Position numbers and translations under genes: made by a program. A stretch of DNA of 18,741 nucleotides, taken from SZUA-76 sp945787585 (lineage in GTDB: Bacteria; Pseudomonadota; Gammaproteobacteria; SZUA-140). The stretch spans positions 1 to 18,741 of the forward strand of contig CAMYIG010000075.1 in assembly GCA_947258425.1 (NCBI GenBank), given 5' to 3'. This document shows positions 1 to 6,613 of the stretch, piece by piece; the stretch's first letter is position 1, and the number at the start of each line of letters is the position of its first letter. The notes beneath the pieces were generated by a model, which searched no databases, was not told the origin of the DNA, and worked only from the letters and a program-made list of their open reading frames with translations.

Positions 1-314
1 GATGCCAAAAAGGCGATAGTCGCGCCCAGGGTCGATGCAAACGAGACGATGATAGTGCCGATAACAACACCAAAGATGGCCCCGGCGACCAACGTCATCA
101 ACGCGGCGCCCGGCAGTGAAACACCGGTGACTATCACATAGATTAAAAAAAACAGCGCAATAGTGGCCGTTGGATGATCATGGTAATAAGCCTCAATCGC
201 TGCCTGCCGAGACTTAAAGTAATCCAGACTGAAAAATTGCCCCAGATCAAAAGCGAAGTAAACCAATATCAAAAGCACGATGACACCGACTAATATAATC
301 TTATTCTTTTTCAT
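1..314 (-). CDS. TVP38/TMEM64 (VTT-domain) membrane protein, N-terminal part
   Basis: The gene starts at ATG 314-312 and runs off the left window edge, so only about 104 residues are visible. The first 20 or so residues after MKKNK form a hydrophobic segment. A short polar stretch follows, then two further membrane segments with the small-residue motif SLPGAALMTLVAGAIFG, typical of the TVP38/TMEM64 branch of the VTT (SNARE-associated, DedA-like) family. In proteobacteria such proteins are inner-membrane proteins, sometimes encoded next to or fused with flavin disulfide reductases; the rest of this one is not visible. An AGGGA ribosome binding site sits 9 nt before the ATG, which supports this start. 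A terminator 170 nt upstream separates it from msrB, so it probably has its own promoter. The substrate is unknown. Confidence 0.8.
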   Translation of the reverse strand, partial: MKKNKIILVGVIVLLILVYFAFDLGQFFSLDYFKSRQAAIEAYYHDHPTATIALFFLIYVIVTGVSLPGAALMTLVAGAIFGVVIGTIIVSFASTLGATIAFLA

Positions 315-483
315 ATAACACGATCCCTGGTTACTAACACGCTGAAGTCATATTTATATTTATTATCTGCCATCTCATTTACGACTGAGATTAAACAATT
401 AATATGTAGTCGAAGTAACAGGGTAAAACATTACACGCTATTTGGGATAAAACCAGCTAACGATCATTTTTTATAACCACACT

Positions 484-511
484 TAAAAAACAACCAGCGC
501 TCAGGCTGGTT
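484..511 (-). terminator. Rho-independent terminator, minus strand
   Basis: Perfect 7-bp stem AACCAGC (492-498) / GCTGGTT (505-511) with a 6-nt loop. On the minus strand it is followed by GTTTTTT (491-485). It faces the right way to end transcripts from msrB, although it lies about 157 nt past the msrB stop codon. Confidence 0.7.
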
Positions 512-588
512 ATTGGGATGGTACATCGGAACTGATTTAAACATAAAATACTACTTATTATACTTCCCCGCTTATCACTTAGATAACT

Positions 589-609
589 GATATCATACTG
601 AATGATATC
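589..609. repeat. 8-bp perfect inverted repeat downstream of msrB
   Basis: GATATCAT (589-596) and ATGATATC (602-609) are separated by 5 nt. The stem is A+T rich and has no U-tract on the minus strand. It could stabilise the msrB mRNA 3' end or be a protein binding site; it is not a standard terminator. Confidence 0.5.
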
Positions 610-667
610 GATAGGACTTTTAACACCGTGGCTCATCTTGATAACTCATGAATTGCGCTCAATATCA

Positions 668-1042
668 TCAATCAGGTATAAATTTCAGTGCGATCCCATT
701 ATTACACCAACGCTTTCCCGTCGGTGCGGGGCCATCCTTAAAAACATGTCCATGATGCCCACCACAACCCGCACAATGATACTCGGTACGTGGATAGACT
801 ATTTTAAAATCGGTTTTAGTCTCAAAGGCACCCTCGATCGATTCAAAAAAACTGGGCCAACCGGTACCACTATCGAATTTCATATTTGATGTGAAAAGTG
901 GTTGATCACAACCGGCACAGTAATAAGTCCCCGCTCTTTTCTCATTATTAAGCGCACTTGTAAATGGGCTTTCTGTGCCCGCTTCCCGTAAAATATTAAA
1001 CTCTTCTGCGGTTAACTTTTCACGCCATGCCTCATTGCTCAT
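668..1042 (-). CDS. msrB: Peptide-methionine (R)-S-oxide reductase MsrB
   Basis: MsrB reduces the R epimer of methionine sulfoxide in proteins and so repairs oxidised proteins, usually with thioredoxin as donor. The protein has the full SelR fold, about 124 residues. Two CxxC pairs bind structural zinc (CAGC early; CAGCGG before HHGHVF). The motifs FDSGTGWPSF and GKRWCNNG are present, and the Cys in RWCNNG is the catalytic residue. The cysteine form is used, not selenocysteine. Three in-frame ATGs lie at 1057, 1048 and 1042. A GGAG inside the first two codons of the longest version is 9 nt from the ATG at 1042 and the family usually begins near this Met, so I chose 1042; 1057 remains possible. 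The CWC gene lies 94 nt upstream on the same strand. Confidence 0.95.
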   Translation of the reverse strand: MSNEAWREKLTAEEFNILREAGTESPFTSALNNEKRAGTYYCAGCDQPLFTSNMKFDSGTGWPSFFESIEGAFETKTDFKIVYPRTEYHCAGCGGHHGHVFKDGPAPTGKRWCNNGIALKFIPD

Positions 1043-1135
1043 AATCATTTTCTCCATGCAGGCTGTTGTATCAACTCGCTCAATTTCTGTTAGTCGATGT
1101 AGTCCTGTTAAATTTACAACACTCTCGAAAACTAA

Positions 1136-1375
1136 TTAAGGTTCCGACGACTTTACCGCAAATGCTGCCACACAACGCTGACAAATACAGCGCTGACCCT
1201 GCTCATTCTCAGGTAGTTGTGCTAATAATTCAGCAGGAAATGACTGAGCATAACACCAGCAGTGCTCTGCACGGCACTCCTGCGGTATTTCAGACTGGCA
1301 CTGGTTTAACGCGCCACATAGCGGGCAACGATCACGTGCCAGCTGAATATCGCTAACATCTTTATTTTCAGGCAT
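1136..1375 (-). CDS. Small cysteine-rich CWC family protein
   Basis: This 79-residue protein has nine cysteines: CPLC (17-20), C26, C34, the signature CWC (39-41), and CICQRC (63-68). Between them is FPAELLAQLPE. This order (CPLCG, NQC, CWC, FP, a Leu-rich stretch, CxCxxC) is that of the Cys_rich_CWC family of small bacterial proteins, whose function is unknown. The cysteine pattern suggests metal binding, probably zinc; that is inference. No signal peptide or membrane segment is seen. A GGGAT sequence about 6-8 nt before the ATG serves as ribosome binding site. It is on the same strand as msrB and may be cotranscribed with it. Confidence 0.85.
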   Translation of the reverse strand: MPENKDVSDIQLARDRCPLCGALNQCQSEIPQECRAEHCWCYAQSFPAELLAQLPENEQGQRCICQRCVAAFAVKSSEP

Positions 1376-1554
1376 ATTTATATCCCAGCCGATTTTAAGT
1401 CACTGTTCGCTGATGAAAACAGCCAATCACATCAAAAGACTAATAATAGAAATTATAGTAATAAATTCATTATTTTTGCAGTTCCTGCGGCACTATCGAT
1501 CTCACTTTTCTCCAATATTGTCGATATAGAGGCAAGTAGCAAGAGGCCCACATT

Positions 1555-1791
1555 ATGAGTAATATCACCGCCCTTAACGCCGGTATCACAGGCATTCAAC
1601 GCGGCATGGCTGCGGCAGAAAAGAGTGCTTCCTCCATTGCCAGCGCGCAAAATAGCGCGTCCGGAAATCCTGCTGATGTCGCTGAGCCACTGGTAGAATT
1701 GATGATGGCACGCCTTCAGATTGAGGCCTCAGCCAAGGTGGTCGAGACCGTCAGTGACACGATGGGTACCATTATCGATACCAAGGCCTGA
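1555..1791 (+). CDS. Mini flagellar-rod-like protein (78 aa)
   Basis: The first 35 or so residues (ALNAGITGIQRGMAAAEKSA, then IASAQNSASG) resemble the N-terminal helix of flagellar axial proteins such as FlgB, FlgC and FlgG. The last 40 or so (VAEPLVELMMARLQIEASAK, then VVETVSDTMGTIIDTKA) match the C-terminal rod pattern, in which a V-x-E-x-L-V-x-L-M/I start is followed by a helix ending in a D-x-M/L-G-T-x-x-D signature. The central domains of true rod and hook proteins are absent. It has no signal peptide, like exported axial proteins. An AAGAGG ribosome binding site lies about 9 nt before the ATG. It stands alone: convergent with lptG and divergent from the CWC gene, with no flagellar genes nearby. 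The similarity is by eye; the role is unknown. Confidence 0.7.
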   Translation: MSNITALNAGITGIQRGMAAAEKSASSIASAQNSASGNPADVAEPLVELMMARLQIEASAKVVETVSDTMGTIIDTKA

Positions 1792-1809
1792 CCCTCCCTC
1801 AAACAGTCA

Positions 1810-2874
1810 CTATTTAATCCGCCGCATCATCAACAGGGATGCCGCAAAAAACACCAGTGTGGGTAGCATCGCGCTCAGCGCTGGATTGACATGAAAAACC
1901 AGTCCCACATAGCTCGACATCTGATGAATCACATAAAAGGTGATCCCCACCAGCGTGCCAACTAATACACGCACCCCGACGCCGACTGATCTGAGCGGTC
2001 CAAACACAAAGGGAATCGATAAAAACACCATCATCGCCGTAGCAAATGGCAAAACCACCTTCGACCAGAACACCATTTCATATTGCCCCGCGCTCAGGTC
2101 ATTGGCCTTCAAGTACTCGACATATTTGTAAAGCCCCTGCGCCGATAGACTTCTTGGCTTGATCGCAATCACATCAATCATTTCAGGGTCAATCAGACTA
2201 CTTTGCAGAAGGCTGTCGATCAGTACCGAGTCAACCCCAGACTGATTGATTCGACTGAATCTCACTTCTTTCAGTAACCACTGCCCATCTTCATAAATTG
2301 CGCTTCGAGCATAGATCACCTCATTCAGATGACGTTGCTCATCCACTTCATAAATATAAATCTCTCGTAACTCTCCATTGGGTAACACGCGCCGTACGTT
2401 GATAATCCGAGCCTCATCACGTGTCCAGAATCCCTTTTCGATCTTCTTCGTCACATGGCCAACCAACGCCTGACTTCGTATCTCCTGTGCCAATCGTTCA
2501 CTCTCACCCGAAACGAATTCACTAATGATCACCGCAGTCACGACTAACAATAAGCCCGCCTTCATCACAGACCATGTAATACGACCGATCGAAACCCCAG
2601 CGGCGCGCATCACCACCAGTTCGCTATTACTGGCCATCACACCGAGGCCAATGACGCTACCCAAAAGTGCAGCCACCGGAAATAGATCGTAAGCGAGTCC
2701 CGGCAAGGTTAACGCCACATAAAGTAGCGCCAACAACACGCCGTAGTCCCCTTTACCGATATAAGTCAGCTCATTCACTAACGCGGCAAACGCAAACAGC
2801 GCCAGCAAAATCAACATCACCAATAAAACACTACTAATCACTGCGCGCATGATGTAACGATCAAGAATAACCAT
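1810..2874 (-). CDS. lptG: LPS export ABC transporter permease LptG
   Basis: LptG is one of the two transmembrane subunits of the LptB2FG complex, which takes lipopolysaccharide from the outer leaflet of the inner membrane and passes it to LptC/LptA. The protein starts MVILDRYIMRAV, the usual LptG start, has N-terminal membrane helices, the MASNSELVVMRAAGVSIGRI coupling region, a periplasmic beta domain, and a C-terminal helix cluster ending MMRRIK. Length is 354 residues, normal for the family. The frame stays open further upstream, to 2913 inside lptF, but the family start and the AAGG 9-10 nt upstream support ATG 2874. The gene begins 4 nt after the lptF stop codon, so translation is probably coupled. 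It converges on the mini-rod gene with an 18-nt gap. Confidence 0.96.
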   Translation of the reverse strand: MVILDRYIMRAVISSVLLVMLILLALFAFAALVNELTYIGKGDYGVLLALLYVALTLPGLAYDLFPVAALLGSVIGLGVMASNSELVVMRAAGVSIGRITWSVMKAGLLLVVTAVIISEFVSGESERLAQEIRSQALVGHVTKKIEKGFWTRDEARIINVRRVLPNGELREIYIYEVDEQRHLNEVIYARSAIYEDGQWLLKEVRFSRINQSGVDSVLIDSLLQSSLIDPEMIDVIAIKPRSLSAQGLYKYVEYLKANDLSAGQYEMVFWSKVVLPFATAMMVFLSIPFVFGPLRSVGVGVRVLVGTLVGITFYVIHQMSSYVGLVFHVNPALSAMLPTLVFFAASLLMMRRIK

Positions 2875-2878
2875 CGTT

Positions 2879-4042
2879 TTAACCCTTACCTGTAAGCTGC
2901 GCTTGGCTAGCAATCGGCCGAGATGAAAACAGCCAGCTCATCCCGTACTGTTTATGCAGTAAAAACAGTGTAAGTAACAGCACACCACCATGCGCCCACC
3001 ATAGGCCGGCGGCCTGCACGATCACATCGCGCTCTATCCAGGTACGGCCCACTCCCATCAGATTGCTATAAATAAAGTAGACCAGAATCGCGACAAACAA
3101 CTTGGCATAACGACCCTGTCGTGGATTGGTACGACTTAACGGCACCGCCAGCATCGCCAGTAAGATAGTCGATAATGGCATCGCCAAACGCCAGTGAAGT
3201 TCCGCCATGTCATAGCGACGTAGCTCATCAAAATTCCACCACGTGTTCGCTGCAAACTCACGTCGTACCGCTATATCTAGCAATTCCTCGGTGGGATAGG
3301 CTTTGTGTTTGCGGTCCGAACGTACCACCTTTTGCTCCTGAATTCGGATCGCATGCGTTTGATATCGCGTCACAGTAAAATCAGAACTGCCCGGTAACCC
3401 TTCATAACGATAGCCATCTCTCAGCTCCAGAAAACGATCACCACTCTCTTTTTTTATAAAGTGACGCCCCTGTTTTGCTGAAAGAATGACCTGCTGACCA
3501 TTACGCTCAGTCTGTATAAAAACATCATTTAACTGTGTTTGATCATCCGAGATAAATTCCGCATAAAAAACGCCCTCAGAACTTGCCGCTTCAGTGAAGC
3601 GCCCCGACGCAATCCCGCCCAGTGTAGCAGCGGCCTTCTCTCTATCCTGAATGCGATAGGTCTCCTCGGTAGCCCAGGGCGCTAAATAAAAGGTAATGAC
3701 TGAAACGATTACTGAGACAAACAGCGCCAACATAAAAACGGTTTTGTAGATGCGCCCAATACTCACGCCACACGCCAACATCGCCACCATTTCACTGTCT
3801 TTATAGAGACGGCTAAACGCAATCAAGATCGAAAGAAATAACGCCAACGGCAGCATAATAACCAGCGCATCTAATGTCTTAAGCATCAAAATAGTCAGAA
3901 TCACATCACTGGAGAGATTGCCAGCGCTGGCATCGGCCAGATAGTAAACAAAGCGATTACTGAGGAAGATCAGGAGCAGAACTGTCACGACCGCGAGTAG
4001 TGTATAAAAGACCTCTTTCAGAATATAACGACTGATTATCAC
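2879..4042 (-). CDS. lptF: LPS export ABC transporter permease LptF
   Basis: LptF is the partner permease of LptG in the lipopolysaccharide transporter. It begins with the typical IISRYILKEV, has hydrophobic segments in the first 120 residues, the KDSEMVAMLACGVSIGRIYK coupling region, a periplasmic domain of roughly 150 residues, and the AMLAVPLSRTNPRQGRYAKL motif before the last helices. The start codon is GTG (4042-4040), with a GGGGAG ribosome binding site 6 nt upstream. At 387 residues it is a little longer than the usual 360-370, due to a polar C-terminal tail of about 20 residues after the last helix. It diverges from pepA across 216 nt, an arrangement common in gammaproteobacteria. Confidence 0.96.
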   Translation of the reverse strand: MIISRYILKEVFYTLLAVVTVLLLIFLSNRFVYYLADASAGNLSSDVILTILMLKTLDALVIMLPLALFLSILIAFSRLYKDSEMVAMLACGVSIGRIYKTVFMLALFVSVIVSVITFYLAPWATEETYRIQDREKAAATLGGIASGRFTEAASSEGVFYAEFISDDQTQLNDVFIQTERNGQQVILSAKQGRHFIKKESGDRFLELRDGYRYEGLPGSSDFTVTRYQTHAIRIQEQKVVRSDRKHKAYPTEELLDIAVRREFAANTWWNFDELRRYDMAELHWRLAMPLSTILLAMLAVPLSRTNPRQGRYAKLFVAILVYFIYSNLMGVGRTWIERDVIVQAAGLWWAHGGVLLLTLFLLHKQYGMSWLFSSRPIASQAQLTGKG

Positions 4043-4048
4043 CGCGCA

Positions 4049-4089
4049 CTCCCCAAAACCAGAATAAGACTATTAAATAGTGTGGGGAG
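4049..4089. repeat. Inverted repeat that includes the lptF ribosome binding site
   Basis: CTCCCCA (4049-4055) and TGGGGAG (4083-4089) are perfect 7-bp complements 27 nt apart. In the lptF mRNA the 4049-4055 arm carries the GGGGAG Shine-Dalgarno sequence, so pairing with the distal arm could hide it. The pairing is strong (six G-C pairs) but the loop is long. Regulation is inferred only. Confidence 0.4.
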
Positions 4090-4132
4090 CGGTGTAAAAA
4101 TGGCGTGTTTCATGTAAAATTTTTCGGAAACG

Positions 4133-4172
4133 GTTTGCTTATGATGAAGGCATCATACCGCATAGGGCAAAC
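4133..4172 (+). repeat. Nested hairpin in the pepA upstream region
   Basis: The inner stem TATGATG (4140-4146) / CATCATA (4151-4157) has a 4-nt loop. An outer stem GTTTGC (4133-4138) / GCAAAC (4167-4172) surrounds it asymmetrically. It lies about 90-125 nt before the pepA start. It may be an operator in the lptF/pepA divergent promoter region or a leader structure. There is no U-tract, so it is not a terminator. I could not place confident promoter boxes for either gene. Confidence 0.45.
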
Positions 4173-4258
4173 TGAAAGGAACTAAACGGGTAAATGTTCG
4201 CTAAAACAACCAAACATGTGAGACATTACCCCGACGACACACACTATCAGGAGTATTC

Positions 4259-5755
4259 ATGGACTTTAAAATCGTCAACAGCACCATTGGAAAACAGCGT
4301 TCAGCATGCCTCATCGTTGGCGTTCATGAATCTGGCAAGCTCACTGCCGCTGCAAAACACCTCGATAAAAGCAGCCAAAATTACATCAGTAAATTACTTA
4401 AAAAGGGTGATATCAAAGGCAAGCCGGACGAAACACTGCTGCTACATGCCATTCCCAATAGTGTTGCCGATAGAATCCTGCTGGTAGGTTGCGGTAAAGA
4501 GACTGAACTCAATGACCAGCAGTTTCGCAAAATCGCCACCACGGCCACCAACGCCCTGGATAAAATTGGCATCAAAGAGTGTGTGAACTATCTGGGCGAA
4601 TTAAAAGTCAGTGGCCGCGATCTGCCGTGGAAGTTGCGTCAAATGACAGAAGCGACCTGTGATGCACTGTATCGTTTTGAAGAGATGAAGAGTAAAAAAA
4701 ACCAGCGCCCGCCCTCCAACCTGAAAACTATCAGCTTCAATATCCCCGGTACTGCTAATCGGACGAACTGCCGTGATGCTGTCAAAATTGGCCAGGCCAT
4801 CGCCAACGGCATGACAATCACTAAAGACCTTGGCAACCTGCCCGGTAATATCTGCACCCCAACCTATCTCGCCAACAAGGCCAAAGCGATCGGCAAAGGC
4901 AATAGCAAACTCAAGATCAGCGTATTGGATGAAAAACAGATGACCGCGCTAAAGATGGGCTCATTTCTCTCGGTCACCCGTGGTAGCCGCCAGCCAGCAA
5001 AGCTGATCACGCTCAATTATAGCGGCGGTAAAAAGAACGAGAAACCCGTGGTACTGGTGGGTAAAGGCGTCACCTTCGACTCCGGCGGTATCTCGATTAA
5101 ACCGTCCCCCACGATGGATGAGATGAAATATGACATGTGCGGCGCCGCCAGTGTGCTGGGCGTGATGGCGACGGTGAGTGAGCTCAATCTACCGATCAAC
5201 GTTGTCGGCGTCGTCCCTGCCTGCGAAAACATGCCCGACGGTGATGCCAGCAAGCCGGGCGACATCGTCACCAGCATGTCGGGGCAAACCATTGAAGTGC
5301 TCAATACCGATGCCGAAGGGCGACTGATTCTGTGTGACGCACTGACCTACAGTGAGCGCTTCAAGCCAGCGATCGTGATCGATATCGCCACCCTCACCGG
5401 TGCCTGCGTGATGGCCCTTGGCAGTCATGCCACCGGTGTGCTCGGCAATGACGACGACCTCGTTGATGACCTGCTATCCGCGGGTAAAACGAGTAACGAC
5501 CGTGGCTGGCAACTGCCACTATGGGAAGAATACGACGCTCAATTGAAGAGTAATTTTGCTGATATGGCCAACATCGGTGGGCGTGAAGGCGGTACCATCA
5601 CGGCCGCCTGCTTTCTCGCACGATTCACCAAAGATTACACCTGGGCACATCTCGATATCGCCGGTACCGCGTGGCATTCGGGGGCCAAAAAAGGGGGGAC
5701 CGGTCGTCCCGTACCGCTACTCACGCAGTACCTTCTCGACCGATGCAAGCCTTAG
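4259..5755 (+). CDS. pepA: Leucyl aminopeptidase (M17 family) PepA
   Basis: A cytosolic two-metal aminopeptidase that removes N-terminal residues, with leucine favoured, and helps peptide turnover. The 498-residue length matches the family. The catalytic C-terminal domain shows VGKGVTFDSGGISIKPS and NTDAEGRLIL. The expected metal and active-site residues are all present: Lys269, Asp274, Lys281, Asp292, Asp351, Glu353 and Arg355, one less than the E. coli PepA numbers. The N-terminal domain (about 1-165) is more variable and in E. coli PepA takes part in DNA binding; whether it does here is unknown. An AGGAG lies 5 nt upstream of the ATG. It heads the plus-strand block with holC and valS. Confidence 0.97.
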   Translation: MDFKIVNSTIGKQRSACLIVGVHESGKLTAAAKHLDKSSQNYISKLLKKGDIKGKPDETLLLHAIPNSVADRILLVGCGKETELNDQQFRKIATTATNALDKIGIKECVNYLGELKVSGRDLPWKLRQMTEATCDALYRFEEMKSKKNQRPPSNLKTISFNIPGTANRTNCRDAVKIGQAIANGMTITKDLGNLPGNICTPTYLANKAKAIGKGNSKLKISVLDEKQMTALKMGSFLSVTRGSRQPAKLITLNYSGGKKNEKPVVLVGKGVTFDSGGISIKPSPTMDEMKYDMCGAASVLGVMATVSELNLPINVVGVVPACENMPDGDASKPGDIVTSMSGQTIEVLNTDAEGRLILCDALTYSERFKPAIVIDIATLTGACVMALGSHATGVLGNDDDLVDDLLSAGKTSNDRGWQLPLWEEYDAQLKSNFADMANIGGREGGTITAACFLARFTKDYTWAHLDIAGTAWHSGAKKGGTGRPVPLLTQYLLDRCKP

Positions 5756-5765
5756 CTCACCACGC

Positions 5766-6203
5766 ATGACCCGCGTCGACTTCTACATTCTGCCAGACAG
5801 CACTGCCGACGGCCGTGAACGCTTCGCATGCCGTTTGGCAGAGAAGGCCTATAAACTAGGCCATACACTCTATCTGCATACGGGATCGGCCGAGCAGGCG
5901 AGGCAACTCGACGCGCTACTGTGGAGTTATAAAGATGAAAGTTTTCTGCCGCACGCCATTGAAGGTGAGCACCCACAGGAAGTGCCGCCCATTCTGATTG
6001 GTCATAATGACAAAACCCCAACGGATCCACACAGCCACTGCGATGTGCTGATCAATCTTGCGCCTTCGGTGCCGGGATTCTTCAGCCGTTTTGAACGTGT
6101 CGCCGAGCTAATCAATCAGGCCGATGATCTCAAGACAGCAGGACGACAACGCTTTAAATTTTACCGAGATCGCGGCTACCCACTCGAGTCACACAACCTT
6201 TAA
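5766..6203 (+). CDS. holC: DNA polymerase III subunit chi
   Basis: Chi links the clamp loader of the replicative polymerase, through psi, to single-stranded DNA binding protein. The 145-residue product begins MTRVDFYILP as usual and keeps the family order: ACRLAEKAYKLGHTLYLHT, then the helix with LDALLWSYKDESFLPH, then CDVLINLAPSVPGFF and the C-terminal FKFYRDRGYPLESHNL. The frame is open further upstream inside pepA, but homology starts at ATG 5766, 10 nt after the pepA stop codon. No good Shine-Dalgarno is visible, so translation may depend on coupling to pepA. The pepA-holC-valS order is typical of gammaproteobacteria. Confidence 0.95.
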   Translation: MTRVDFYILPDSTADGRERFACRLAEKAYKLGHTLYLHTGSAEQARQLDALLWSYKDESFLPHAIEGEHPQEVPPILIGHNDKTPTDPHSHCDVLINLAPSVPGFFSRFERVAELINQADDLKTAGRQRFKFYRDRGYPLESHNL

Positions 6204-6214
6204 GCGAGGTGATG

Positions 6215-6459
6215 ATGTCTGATCAGGAACAGGACGACAGCAGGATTCCGGTGCTCAAAGATGTCGTGGTGCCGGTGTCTAAAACAACCTATCTTCACCC
6301 TCACTCCTCTCTTCAACGTTGCAGGCGGAAGTCGATGCGATCATCGAAAAAGCGCGGGCCGATTTTGACGCCACCATCGCACAGGCGTTGAGTGAAATGC
6401 AGCAACGCATCGAACGGGAACTCAGTGAACTGCACGTCCAGCTGACCAGCGACAACTGA
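6215..6459 (+). pseudogene. Small acidic/coiled-coil protein between holC and valS, frameshifted
   Basis: Two reading frames together make one plausible protein of about 81 residues. The first frame gives MSDQEQDDSRIPVLKDVVVP and then loses sense in a Ser/His/Arg-rich run ending at a stop at 6391. The second frame, -1 relative to the first, carries a clean helical C-terminal part, LQAEVDAIIEKARADFD, on to a stop at 6457-6459. Adding one A to the AAAA run at 6281-6284 joins them through S-K-N-N-L-S-S-P-S-L-L. An acidic start with an IPVL motif and a helical Glu/Ala/Gln-rich tail is, from memory, what small unnamed proteins at this locus look like in related bacteria. GAGG at 6206-6209 is 5 nt before ATG 6215; ATG 6212 is also possible. 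It may be a real pseudogene or a sequencing error. Confidence 0.7.
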
Positions 6460-6468
6460 ACCGACAAC

Positions 6469-6517
6469 GCCTGCCACCTAAGGCTGGTAGATAATGGACG
6501 GCAAGCTGCTGGCAGGC
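6469..6517 (+). repeat. Long-loop inverted repeat before the valS promoter
   Basis: GCCTGCCA (6469-6476) and TGGCAGGC (6510-6517) are perfect 8-bp complements separated by 33 nt, just after the stop codon of the frameshifted gene. No T-run follows on the plus strand. It may stabilise the 3' end of the pepA-holC transcript or be chance. Confidence 0.35.
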
Positions 6518-6540
6518 CGCAATCAATCAGCGCGGTAGCG

Positions 6541-6569
6541 CCGACATCGTCTTAAAGTTGCGCTACAAT
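6541..6569 (+). promoter_or_regulatory. Candidate sigma-70 promoter of valS
   Basis: CCGACA (6541-6546; four of six match TTGACA) and TACAAT (6564-6569; five of six match TATAAT) are 17 nt apart. The predicted start near 6576 leaves a leader of about 38 nt before valS. This gives valS a promoter apart from pepA. Confidence 0.6.
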
Positions 6570-6575
6570 AGCGCA
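6559..6575. promoter_or_regulatory. Palindrome over the valS -10 box
   Basis: TGCGCTA-CAA-TAGCGCA is a perfect 7-bp inverted repeat with a 3-nt centre that covers the TACAAT box. Its position would let a bound dimer block RNA polymerase, so it looks like an operator. A repressor cannot be named from the sequence. Confidence 0.45.
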
Positions 6576-6613
6576 CTTCACGCAGAATTCAGTTTTACAA
6601 TAGACGGAACACC

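Larger units (their letters stand above)
315..667. other. Gene-free stretch between msrB and the TVP38 gene
   Basis: No convincing coding region lies here. The right part holds a stem-loop at 589-609 and a minus-strand terminator at 484-511, both after msrB. The left part (315-480) is A+T rich and must hold the promoter and leader of the minus-strand TVP38 gene. A small inverted repeat, ATCTCA (372-377) against TGAGAT (386-391), lies in this leader. I could not fix the promoter boxes because several A+T-rich hexamers compete. Confidence 0.6.

Noticed and set aside
1511..1545. Possible flagellar sigma-28 promoter before the mini-rod gene
   Set aside because: GTCGATAT resembles the sigma-28 -10 box, but at the right distance the -35 box is CTCA instead of TAAA. 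The match is too weak to report.
4194..4487. Open frame starting 65 nt before pepA and running into it out of frame
   Set aside because: Most of it is the +1 or -1 shadow of pepA, and it lacks a good ribosome binding site. A regulatory upstream frame cannot be excluded but has no support.
5556..5765. Upstream extension of the holC frame into pepA
   Set aside because: The extension is Pro/Arg-rich shadow sequence of pepA. Family homology begins at ATG 5766.
6278..6290. Programmed -1 frameshift at TCTAAAAC in the small gene after holC
   Set aside because: The site is not an X-XXY-YYZ heptamer in the right register, and the Lys tRNA on AAA would have to re-pair with TAA. A single-base deletion in the A run explains the data better.
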